DNA from: Candidatus Acidiferrales bacterium
Lineage (GTDB): Bacteria > Acidobacteriota > Terriglobia > Acidiferrales > UBA7541
Assembly: GCA_955651735.1 (NCBI GenBank)
Contig: CATPAM010000167.1
Location: 1 to 7,092 of the forward strand
Length of the DNA stretch: 7,092 bases
Direction: 5' to 3'
Each line of letters starts with the position of its first letter. Position 1 is the stretch's first letter. The notes under the pieces are model-generated. The model saw nothing but the letters and a program-made list of their open reading frames with translations. It was not told where the DNA came from and searched no databases. The position numbers and the translations under genes are program-made. Shown here piece after piece: positions 1-6,598 of the stretch.

Positions 1-24
1 ATACGAGGAGTGAAATTTTTTTCA

Positions 25-1434
25 TCAGCATCGGGATTTGCCGCTAGCCTGAGATTCAGCGAGCTGGCTTGGCGATCCAGTCTCATTCTGCTGCGCAGGT
101 TGCCGGCGTCCTGCGCCGACCGCGAGCATTAGCATCCCCGAGACAAAAAAGCTGCCTACCAGATACCAAAGACCTACATTAAAAGACCGCGTGCGCGAAA
201 CGAGATAACCCATACTCAGGGGACCAAAGAACCCGCCGAGGTTGCCCACGGAATTGATCAAGCCGATGGACGCGGCTGCCGCAGACTCGCTCAGAAACTC
301 GGTGGGCACCGCCCAAAAAGCGGGATGGAACGCATAGTACGCGCCACCCACCATGATGAAGAAAATGATCGAGAACGCTACGTGCGTTCCCGAACTGATG
401 GCGAAAAAAAGCCCCAGTCCGCTGAGCAACACGGGAACGGCGGCATGCCAGCGGCGTTCCCGGGTGCGGTCGGAATGCCATCCGTTCAGTTGCTGGGTGA
501 GAAATCCGGCAAAGTAAGGCAAGGAGGCAAGAAGCGTCACTTTCATGTCGCTCTGTCCGGACAAGCGCTTCAGCATGGTCGGAAGCCAAAATGCGATTCC
601 GTAGTTTCCAGTCACGGCAAAAAAATAGCAGAAGGTGAGCAAAATAACGTCGCGGTGACGCAAAGCTTGCCAAATGTTGTAGGAGCGAACGTCCTGTTTC
701 GCTTTTTTCTCCCGGTCAAGTTGCGCGATGATCCACTCGCGTTCTTCGGCGGCGAGCCAATTCGCTTGCCGTGGCCAGTCCGTCAGGTAAACCAGAGTGA
801 TCAAACCCAAGAGGACCGCTGGGATTCCTTCAAGGATGAAGAGCCACCGCCAGCCTCGCAGACCAAGCCAGGAAAGTCCAAGCAGCAAGCCCGCGAGTGG
901 TGAGCCAATCACATAAGAAAGCGGCATGGCCGCATAAAAGCCCGCAACGGCCTTCGCGCGGTCCGCGGCGCGAAACCAGTGCGTCAAATAAACAACCACT
1001 GCCGGGAAGAAGCCACCTTCGGCAGCGCCCACCAGAAAACGGACGATGTAAAATTCGCGGACCGTGTGGATGAAGGCCATCAGCACGGTCAGTATTCCCC
1101 AGGAGATCATGATGCGAGCGATCCAGCGGCGAGCGCTCCGGCGTTCGGCAATCAACGCGCCAGGGATTTCCAAAAGGAAGTAACCGAGGAAGAAGATACC
1201 GGCACCCAGGCCGATGGCGCGGTCGCCGAAACCCAGGTCCCCCGGCATCTGCAATGCGGCGGCACCGACGTTCATGCGGTCAAGAAACGCGATGATGTAT
1301 AGCACGAAGAGAAACGGAAGTAAGCGGCGGGCTATACGGCGCCGAGTGACGTGCGCTATGTCAAGCGGGCCGGTTTTGGAAGGGAGGGGAATCGCATCGT
1401 CGAGCTTCGCCTGCCTTGCATTTTCAGGGAGCAT
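25..1434 (-). CDS. MFS transporter of the anion:cation symporter (ACS) family, probable sugar-acid importer
   Basis: Inner-membrane 12-helix permease, 469 residues from the chosen start, close to the usual ACS length. Seen in the sequence: a basic N-terminus (RRRIARRLLPF, residues 31-41), then helix 1 ending in LDRMNVGAAALQM, the ACS signature DRxNxG (D52, R53, N55). RFLVGAAEGGFFP lies at 132-144, GWRWLFILEG at 194-203 and GLINSVGNLGGFFGP at 391-405. A hydrophilic loop (about 218-255) separates the two halves and the C-terminal tail is polar. ACS members carry galactonate, glucarate, hexuronates or tartrate by proton symport; the substrate here is inferred from the dehydratase and uronate-isomerase-like genes nearby. 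The frame stays open up to an ATG at 1581, adding 49 residues, but that extension does not look like ACS protein and contains a good -10 hexamer, so ATG 1434 is preferred. Neither start has a strong Shine-Dalgarno. It is divergent from the DUF6807 gene. Confidence 0.9.
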   Translation of the reverse strand: MLPENARQAKLDDAIPLPSKTGPLDIAHVTRRRIARRLLPFLFVLYIIAFLDRMNVGAAALQMPGDLGFGDRAIGLGAGIFFLGYFLLEIPGALIAERRSARRWIARIMISWGILTVLMAFIHTVREFYIVRFLVGAAEGGFFPAVVVYLTHWFRAADRAKAVAGFYAAMPLSYVIGSPLAGLLLGLSWLGLRGWRWLFILEGIPAVLLGLITLVYLTDWPRQANWLAAEEREWIIAQLDREKKAKQDVRSYNIWQALRHRDVILLTFCYFFAVTGNYGIAFWLPTMLKRLSGQSDMKVTLLASLPYFAGFLTQQLNGWHSDRTRERRWHAAVPVLLSGLGLFFAISSGTHVAFSIIFFIMVGGAYYAFHPAFWAVPTEFLSESAAAASIGLINSVGNLGGFFGPLSMGYLVSRTRSFNVGLWYLVGSFFVSGMLMLAVGAGRRQPAQQNETGSPSQLAESQASGKSRC

Positions 1435-1464
1435 TTTCTTGGCGAGTCCCCAAGTCTCGCGCGT

Positions 1465-1470
1465 AGTATA
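1465..1470 (-). promoter_or_regulatory. Candidate -10 box for the MFS gene
   Basis: On the minus strand the hexamer TATACT (5 of 6 matches to TATAAT) ends about 30 bases before ATG 1434, which would give a leader of roughly 20-25 bases. No good -35 is seen at 17-18 bp spacing (best is about 2 of 6 matches), so this is a weak or activator-dependent candidate. Its position inside the open frame running back to 1581 is one reason for preferring the shorter MFS start. A 5-bp inverted repeat (CTTGG at 1438-1442, CCAAG at 1450-1454) lies between this box and the start codon. Confidence 0.3.
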
Positions 1471-1624
1471 GCCAAAAAAGAAGAGCCGAACATCGCGGAC
1501 ACTATGCCGACTTCCTTTAAATTTTCTGGAATGCGGCTTGAATTTTCCTGACTTCGCCCCGCCCCATGCATGTGCCATCATATCGTCCGGTCATTAGCTA
1601 AGGACGTTCATCTCTCGCGTCGTT

Positions 1625-1632
1625 GGAGGAGG
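1625..1632 (+). promoter_or_regulatory. Ribosome binding site supporting the DUF6807 start at 1645
   Basis: The sequence GGAGGAGG is a near-perfect Shine-Dalgarno, 12 bases before ATG 1645. That spacing is longer than ideal but usable. The ATG is followed directly by a signal-peptide-like sequence. The in-frame ATG further upstream (1570) would put 25 polar, arginine-rich residues in front of the signal peptide and has no comparable site. Confidence 0.5.
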
Positions 1633-1644
1633 CCAGGGCCCCGC

Positions 1645-2708
1645 ATGCGCGCTCTTGCTAGTGGGACAGTTTCGGCAATTGTTCTCTTCGCTTTCGTGGT
1701 GTGCTGCGTCGCCGCAAGGCAGAATTCGTTCGCGGAGAGAATCCGCATAGTCCCTAACGAAGGCGAGCGTCGAGTGGACGTTGTTATCGACGGCCAGCCC
1801 TTTACCTCCTACATTTGGCCCGAAAGACTCGCCAAGCCAGTCCTCTATCCTCTCCGCAGCGCCAGGGGCACGATCGTTACCCGCGGCTTCCCGCTCGAGC
1901 CGCGCGCCGGCGAACGCGTCGATCATCCGCATCACGCCGGACTGTGGTTCAACTATGGCAATGTTAACGGCATCGATTTCTGGAACAACTCGGGAGCGAT
2001 CAAGCCCGAAGACGCGCCCAAAATGGGCAACATTCGACATCGCGCCATTACGCTGGCAAAGAGCGGGCCCGATCAAGCTGAACTGGAAATAGAGGCGGAC
2101 TGGATCACCGGAAAGCGGCAGCTCATTCTCAAAGAGCACACGCGTTTCGTATTCAGAGGCGGCCCGAATTTCCGCAGCATCGACCGCATTACGACCTTGC
2201 AAGCGCTTGGCGAAAAAGTTGTCTTCGATGACGATAAGGAAGGCGTTCTCGGCATGCGCGTCGCGCGCGCATTGGAGGCTCCCTCCGACAAGCCGGAAGT
2301 CTTCATCGATGCCAGCGGCCACGCGACAGCGGTCGCCAAGCTCGACAACACCGGCGTCAATGGGGTCTACCTAACCAGCGAAGGGAAAAAGGCGATGCCG
2401 CTTGGGGCACGCGCGGCCGCTGGTGCAATCTCAGCGGCCGACTCGACGATGAGCCGGTCACAATTACCATCCTCGACCATCCCGCGAATCCGGGCTTCCC
2501 CACTTACTGGCACGCCCGCGGCTATGGTCTCTTCGCTGCGAATTCCCTCGGCCAAAAGATCTTCAGCAACGGCAAACAAGAACTAAACTTGTCAGTGGCC
2601 CCAAACCAAAGCGTAACCTTCCGCTACCGAATCCTAATCAACTCAGAAATCCTCACCCCAGAAAAATCCGAAGCCGCTTACGAAAACTTCGTTTCGTCCT
2701 ACCGCTAG
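1645..2708 (+). pseudogene. Secreted DUF6807 ('PmoA-family') protein, interrupted by one -1 frameshift
   Basis: Residues 1-24 look like a Sec signal peptide (MRA, then a hydrophobic run to CVAA), so the product would be exported. The family hallmark D93-H-P-H-H97 followed by GLWFNYGNVNGIDFWN (99-114) matches DUF6807 proteins, often labelled 'methane oxygenase PmoA' although they are not methane monooxygenase subunits and their function is unknown to me. In the starting frame the family sequence runs to SEGKK (about 2391). It then turns into non-homologous sequence that stops at 2586. From 2391 the -1 frame carries the expected remainder: GDAAWGTRGRWCNLSG, then LDHPANPGFPTYWHARGYG, GQKIFSNGKQELNLS and a stop at 2706-2708. 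The joined product would be about 354 residues, a normal length for the family. The rest of the frame is clean, so the lesion is either recent, a sequencing/assembly error in the A run, or (less likely) recoding. It is divergent from the MFS gene. Confidence 0.85.
2383..2393 (+). other. Frameshift point in the DUF6807 gene (short A run)
   Basis: The starting-frame codons read GGG AAA AAG GCG; the family-like continuation needs GGC GAT GCC read one base back. Inserting one A into the five-A run at 2386-2390 gives GGG AAA AAA GGC GAT and restores the frame exactly. The local heptamer G-AAA-AAG resembles, but is not, the efficient bacterial slippery site A-AAA-AAG. I saw no obvious strong stem-loop or upstream Shine-Dalgarno-like stimulator next to it, though I could not fold the RNA. 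Confidence 0.8.
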
Positions 2709-2728
2709 AGACAATTCGGCCGCTTCCT

Positions 2729-2866
2729 CTAATATCCTTTTCCTTTGACCACGAACTAGGTGAATTCGTGGGCGCCTTCGAGCAGGACTTGGTGTGGGAT
2801 GCGGGCGGGGATGCGCACGATGTCGCCGGCGGAAAGCTTCTGACGAGTGCCGCCCTGAATGGTACC
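2729..2866 (-). pseudogene. 3' remnant of a cupin-domain gene with an internal stop
   Basis: Reading the minus strand down from 2866 gives GTIQGGTRQKLSAGDIV, then RIPARIPHQVLLEGAHEFT. This is the C-terminal part of a small cupin: the GD.V.IP...PHQ motif with its conserved histidine, as in cupin-2 proteins whose last strand ends in FTYFVVKVKG. A TAG follows at 2756-2758, but the same frame continues as FVVKGKGY to a second TAG at 2729-2731. The first TAG therefore most likely replaces a tyrosine codon (TAC or TAT). The N-terminal half of the cupin barrel is absent: upstream of about 2866 the frame gives CCCN and runs into the LysR remnant on the other strand. Too little is left to fold as a cupin, so it is presumed non-functional. 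Its original substrate cannot be told. Confidence 0.7.
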
Positions 2867-2874
2867 GTTGCAGC

Positions 2875-3162
2875 AACATTCGCTTGGTTATCGATCAATT
2901 CTTCCGGGAGCTCAATCTGGTGCCCGATGTGGCGATGGAGGCGGAAGACACGGAAGCCATCAAGCGTTTGGTGGAGTCCGGGTTCGGCTATTCCATTCTT
3001 CCGGAGCATGCCGTGCGGGGAACGTATTTTTTCCACACGCTGCGAGTGAAGGGGCATCGCTTGAGGCGCAGCCTGGCGCTCGCCATGGCGCAGGCAGATT
3101 ACCCCCGAAGACTTACGGAATCGATTGCCGGCTTTCTGCAAGGCGCCTTGAAGCAAGAATAA
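2875..3162 (+). pseudogene. 3' remnant of a LysR-type transcriptional regulator
   Basis: The frame encodes about 95 residues starting NIRLVIDQFFREL and containing EAEDTEAIKRLVESGFGYS followed by ILPEHAV. This is the closing part of the LysR substrate-binding domain (the E...AIK.LV.SG.G..ILP motif) followed by the usual basic C-terminal stretch and the stop at 3160-3162. A full LysR regulator is about 300 residues. The N-terminal winged helix-turn-helix and most of the effector domain are missing. The frame is open upstream of 2875, but there it overlaps the antisense cupin remnant and shows no LysR character. It cannot bind DNA as a LysR protein. It ends only 22 bases from the convergent uronate-isomerase-like gene, so it was probably a regulator of this sugar-acid locus (inference). 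Confidence 0.75.
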
Positions 3163-3184
3163 ACCAACAGCAAGCGGAAGCCAT

Positions 3185-4489
3185 TCAATGCCCGTTGAGG
3201 TTCATCCAGCTGTCTGCGTTGGAGCGGAACAGGCGCGTGACGTCGCGCTGAATGTCGTTGCGTGTGACGCCGCGGCCGTCTTCAGCTAACAGGCGATAAG
3301 CGTTGGAGAGGATGGGAGCGAGAGTTCGACGCGTGTTGCTCCATTTGTAGATCACTTGCTCGAGAACGCGGGCGTCCGAATGCTGCGGAATGAAACTGGT
3401 GCCCAGCATTTCGATGCGCTCGCGTGTAATCTCTTCGACGATGGACGGATTATTCATGAACCACCAACAGCCGAAGGGCATAAGGTTGCTGAACTTTCGC
3501 GCATAAACGCAGAGCTCGTGCTGGTTCTCGCGGCTTAGCACGCTCACCAAAAAACGATTCTTCGGAAAGGTGCGGCAGAGATTTTCAAGCAAGCGTAGAT
3601 CTGCCCGGCCAACAGCGTCGCCCGCCAGGCGCAGGGCCGCGTTTGCTTGCGGGCGTACGCCAATCATCAGAGAGAGGGGAAGGTCGAGTTCGCGGCAAGA
3701 AGGCAGGACAGCTTCCGCCAGAAGATGGTTGCCGAGAGTTTCCGCCGGATAGAAGAAGGTATCGGGAAGCGAGACGGCCATGTACATGGGGTGCATGCGT
3801 TCGTACCAATCAAAGAGGAAGCGCTGGACCGCGGCGGCGGATTTTCCCGAAGCCTGCGCGTCCACCTTATAGCCCTGCGCGGCCAGTACCTGCCAATGCG
3901 CCGCCCAATGCCTGAGAATTTTGTCCAGCCGGAGCACGGCGCGAAATTGTGGATGCTCGCGAGCGCCGTTTAACCAGGCCGGAGCTTCCTCAGGGTCCAG
4001 AGGGTCGTTGGTCATCACCACGAGGCTAATTCCGGCTATACCAAACACGCGTTGAATGTGGTCCTCAAGGGATTGGGTCTGGAAAAAGGCGCGCGCTTCA
4101 GCTAGATCCAAGCTATCGGTAGGCAACTCGAAGGCCTTGAGGACGGCGACAACGCCTCGCGCGGATTCGGATATCGGCGTGTTTTCGACAAACAGCGCAC
4201 GCCAGATGGCGTCGGCCTGTTGCGTTTTAGAAAGAGCGAAATACTGCTCGGGTGTGGTGGGTGAGGAGCGGAAAAATTCAGCCTCGAGGTAATGGTATGT
4301 AAGGAGCTCGTCGATACCCCACAAACCGAGCTTGCCGAAGGACGGAGAGAATAGATGGGTGTGAATGTCGATGATCGGGGTCGCCACCAGCACCTCTTCG
4401 ACTGCCTGGAACAGTTGCGCGGTTTCGACTATCTGCGCCCCCGTTGATTGCGGGCGATGCCTGCCCTGATTGGGAAGTGTGGCTTTCAT
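3185..4489 (-). CDS. Uronate isomerase-like protein (amidohydrolase superfamily)
   Basis: Cytoplasmic protein of 434 residues; classical UxaC is about 470. Uronate isomerases interconvert glucuronate/fructuronate or galacturonate/tagaturonate in the first step of hexuronate breakdown. Seen here: the N-terminal metal motif D41-I-H43-T-H45-L of the amidohydrolase barrel, the stretch LSRENQHELCVYARKFSN (318-335), the GCWWFMNNPSIVEEIT region (340-355), and a late H370-S-D372-A-R374 followed by a YKWSNTRR helix, where UxaC has its catalytic aspartate and arginine near the C-terminus. A difference: the central strand reads LMIGVRP (274-280), where canonical UxaC has a histidine (LHIGA-type). It could therefore be a divergent isomerase or a hydrolase acting on a related sugar acid. 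The start ATG 4489 is preceded by GAGGT at 11 bases spacing. It is divergent from the dehydratase and convergent with the LysR remnant. Confidence 0.75.
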   Translation of the reverse strand: MKATLPNQGRHRPQSTGAQIVETAQLFQAVEEVLVATPIIDIHTHLFSPSFGKLGLWGIDELLTYHYLEAEFFRSSPTTPEQYFALSKTQQADAIWRALFVENTPISESARGVVAVLKAFELPTDSLDLAEARAFFQTQSLEDHIQRVFGIAGISLVVMTNDPLDPEEAPAWLNGAREHPQFRAVLRLDKILRHWAAHWQVLAAQGYKVDAQASGKSAAAVQRFLFDWYERMHPMYMAVSLPDTFFYPAETLGNHLLAEAVLPSCRELDLPLSLMIGVRPQANAALRLAGDAVGRADLRLLENLCRTFPKNRFLVSVLSRENQHELCVYARKFSNLMPFGCWWFMNNPSIVEEITRERIEMLGTSFIPQHSDARVLEQVIYKWSNTRRTLAPILSNAYRLLAEDGRGVTRNDIQRDVTRLFRSNADSWMNLNGH

Positions 4490-4492
4490 GCA

Positions 4493-4505
4493 GAGGTCCG
4501 ACCTC
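4493..4505. promoter_or_regulatory. 13-bp palindrome just upstream of the uronate isomerase-like start
   Basis: GAGGTC-C-GACCTC is a perfect 6-1-6 inverted repeat ending three bases before ATG 4489 (minus strand). On the minus-strand RNA its first arm (GAGGT) is the only Shine-Dalgarno-like sequence for this gene, and the second arm could pair with it (5-bp stem, 3-base loop). It may be an operator half-pair, a small hairpin limiting translation, or chance. Confidence 0.35.
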
Positions 4506-4591
4506 GACGCCTGGACTAAATATCAATTCTAGCAGCGATTCGTTCGCTGACCATTCGGGGCGCGAAAGAGTCAGGTAGCTGCGAGACGGTG

Positions 4592-4620
4592 AGGCTATTC
4601 AGGGTTTGATGGAGTGTCAA
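4592..4620 (-). promoter_or_regulatory. Candidate sigma-70 promoter for the uronate isomerase-like gene
   Basis: On the minus strand a perfect -35 TTGACA (4620-4615) is followed after exactly 17 bp by TAGCCT (4597-4592), a poor -10 with 3 of 6 matches. Transcription would start near 4585 and give a leader of roughly 95 bases that contains the 4493-4505 palindrome. The region is the shared intergenic space with the divergent dehydratase gene, for which I saw no convincing promoter. Confidence 0.35.
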
Positions 4621-4749
4621 CCTGTAAAAACTAAAGTTAAGATTCAGCGATACTTAATGAACGTTGGCTTGGTCTCAAAACCTGTTGTCGAGGCTTTACC
4701 GTTTGACTCCGCACAGGGCGCGTACCAGAATACAAGCCTTCCAAAGCCG

Positions 4750-6474
4750 ATGCCGCCGAAGGATCCCAAATCTCTGCGTAGCTATCGCTGGTACGGCCCG
4801 GATGATTTGCGTTCGTTTGGCCATCGCTCGCGCGCTGCTTCCATGGGTTGCCTACAAGCTGATTATGCCGGCAAGCCGGTCATCGCCATCATTAACACCT
4901 GGAGCGACATTAATCCCTGCCACAGCCATTTGCGCGAACGCGCGCAAGATGTAAAGCGCGGCGTGTGGCAAGCCGGCGGCTTCCCAGTGGAGATGCCGGC
5001 CATCACTCTCGGCGAAACATTTCAGAAGCCGACCACGATGATGTATCGCAATCTTCTAGCGATGGAGACGGAAGAGTTGCTGCGCTCCTATCCCGCGGAC
5101 GGCTGCGTGCTCCTCGGAGGATGCGACAAGACCACGCCAGCACTGCTTATGGGCGCGATCAGCGCGAATCTTCCCGCTATTTTTGTTCCAGCAGGTCCGA
5201 TGCTCCGGGGCAACTGGCGCGGCCAGATTCTTGGCAGCGGGTCGGATGTCTCCAAATATTGGGCGGAGCGACGTGCAGGCAATATCGATCAGCAAGCCTG
5301 GATGCAAATCGAAGAGGGCATCGCGCGCTCCGCGGGGACATGCATGACTATGGGCACAGCCTCTACCATGACCGGCGTGGCGGAAGTCCTTGGCCTAACT
5401 TTGCCGGGCGCCAGCAGCATTCCCGCGGTCGACGCCAATCATCCCAAAATGGCGAGTCGGTCTGGGCGCCGCATCGTGGAGATGGTTTGGGAAGATCTCA
5501 AGGCGCGGGACATTTTGCGAGAAGCTTCCTTCAACAATGCAATCGCTACGGTGCTCGCGCTTGGCGGCTCAACAAACGCAGTGATTCACATGATCGCGTT
5601 GGCCGGACGCGCCGGAATCAAGTTGACCCTCGACCGCTTCGACGACCTTTCCCGCAAGACGCCGCTGCTCGCCAATTTGCGCCCCAGCGGGAAGTATTTG
5701 ATGGAGGATTTTTACTACGCCGGCGGCCTGCCTGCTCTGCTAAAAGCTCTAGCTTCTCACCTGGATTTGCAATCCCTGACGGTTACCGGCAAAACGCTAG
5801 GCGAAAATATCGGATGCGCGGAAATCTTCAACGGAGATGTGATTCGCGGTACCGATAATCCTGTGCTCGAATCCGGAGGTTTGGCAATCTTGCGCGGTAA
5901 CTTGGCTCCCAGCGGCGCGGTCATCAAGCCCTCAGCCGCCGAACCGGCCCTTTGGAAGCATGCCGGCCGCGCCATCGTCTTCGACAGCTACGACGAAATG
6001 AATGCTCGAATCGATGACCCCGCTCTCGATGTGGACGCAAACAGCGTGCTTGCTCTGCGCAACGCCGGCCCTAAGGGCGCGCCGGGCATGCCCGAATGGG
6101 GCAATCTGCCCATTCCGCAAAAACTTCTAAAGGCGGGGGTACGCGACATGGTGCGCATCTCCGACGCGCGCATGAGCGGCACAAGCTACGGGGCGTGCGT
6201 CCTGCATGTGGCGCCGGAATCATTTGTCGGCGGTCCTCTGGCGCTGCTGAAGGAAGGTGACATCGTTGAGTTGAACGTCACTTCGCGCCAACTGAATATG
6301 CGGGTGAGCGACGAGGAATTGGCCCGGCGCCGAGCCGCTTGGCGGCCGAAAGCGGGCATCTATCCGCGCGGCTACGGCAAATTGTTCTTGCAACACATCA
6401 AGCAGGCTGACGAAGGATGCGACTTTGATTTTCTTGAAGGCACCGCACCGATCCCGGAACCGGAGATCCACTGA
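4750..6474 (+). CDS. IlvD/Edd-family [2Fe-2S] sugar-acid (aldonate) dehydratase, L-arabinonate dehydratase-like
   Basis: Converts a sugar acid to its 2-keto-3-deoxy derivative, a cytoplasmic step of pentonate/hexonate catabolism. From ATG 4750 the protein has 574 residues, close to characterised aldonate dehydratases (about 580). Key positions from that start: C57 (NTWSDINPCHSHL), C125-D126-K127 (GGCDKTTPALLMG) and C198 (SAGTCMTMGTAS). These correspond to the three cluster cysteines and the metal-binding Asp and carbamylated Lys of the family. E89 (ITLGETF) fits the metal-binding Glu. S476 in ARMSGTSYG is the presumed catalytic serine. The sequence NINTW-like rather than the NTC motif of biosynthetic IlvD, and the catabolic neighbours, favour a sugar-acid substrate over branched-chain amino-acid synthesis, but a dihydroxy-acid or xylonate/gluconate substrate is not excluded. 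The frame is open back to TTG 4606/ATG 4609. That 48-residue extension lacks family similarity, so 4750 is preferred although no Shine-Dalgarno is visible there. Confidence 0.88.
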   Translation: MPPKDPKSLRSYRWYGPDDLRSFGHRSRAASMGCLQADYAGKPVIAIINTWSDINPCHSHLRERAQDVKRGVWQAGGFPVEMPAITLGETFQKPTTMMYRNLLAMETEELLRSYPADGCVLLGGCDKTTPALLMGAISANLPAIFVPAGPMLRGNWRGQILGSGSDVSKYWAERRAGNIDQQAWMQIEEGIARSAGTCMTMGTASTMTGVAEVLGLTLPGASSIPAVDANHPKMASRSGRRIVEMVWEDLKARDILREASFNNAIATVLALGGSTNAVIHMIALAGRAGIKLTLDRFDDLSRKTPLLANLRPSGKYLMEDFYYAGGLPALLKALASHLDLQSLTVTGKTLGENIGCAEIFNGDVIRGTDNPVLESGGLAILRGNLAPSGAVIKPSAAEPALWKHAGRAIVFDSYDEMNARIDDPALDVDANSVLALRNAGPKGAPGMPEWGNLPIPQKLLKAGVRDMVRISDARMSGTSYGACVLHVAPESFVGGPLALLKEGDIVELNVTSRQLNMRVSDEELARRRAAWRPKAGIYPRGYGKLFLQHIKQADEGCDFDFLEGTAPIPEPEIH

Positions 6475-6522
6475 ATCGAAGGCTTTTAGGAAGGACCTTG
6501 CGGGCGGACTAAGTTGCTAGCA

Positions 6523-6547
6523 CACTGTCAACGGTGAGCACTGTCAA
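6523..6547. repeat. Short direct repeat CACTGTCAA x2
   Basis: The 9-mer CACTGTCAA occurs at 6523-6531 and 6539-6547, 16 bp apart, in the spacer between the dehydratase stop and the convergent PilZ gene. Read on the minus strand each copy contains TTGACA, but no good -10 follows. The rest of this 124-bp spacer holds only a weak bulged stem (6572-6588) without a T run. No function can be assigned. Confidence 0.4.
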
Positions 6548-6598
6548 ACGCAGATTCAGCGGTTACGTTGAGGGGTAGCGTTGCTCCCAATCATCGAT

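Noticed and set aside
325..903. Long plus-strand open frame opposite the MFS gene
   Set aside because: It lies wholly antisense to a clear transporter, and its product is low-hydrophobicity, glutamine/lysine/arginine-rich sequence with no recognisable domain: a shadow frame.
1594..2322. 242-codon minus-strand frame opposite the DUF6807 gene
   Set aside because: Antisense to recognisable family sequence and without any known motif.
4965..5858. 297-codon plus-strand frame inside the dehydratase
   Set aside because: It overlaps the conserved IlvD/Edd coding region in another frame and is arginine/serine-rich with no domain; a composition effect.
52..6561. The 10-mer AGATTCAGCG at 52-61, 4640-4649 and 6552-6561
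   Set aside because: One copy is inside the MFS coding sequence and the contexts differ; three copies of some 10-mer in 7 kb is not strong evidence for a regulatory site.
6572..6588. Possible terminator stem between the dehydratase and PilZ genes
   Set aside because: The stem is six pairs with a bulge and is not followed by a T run on either strand.
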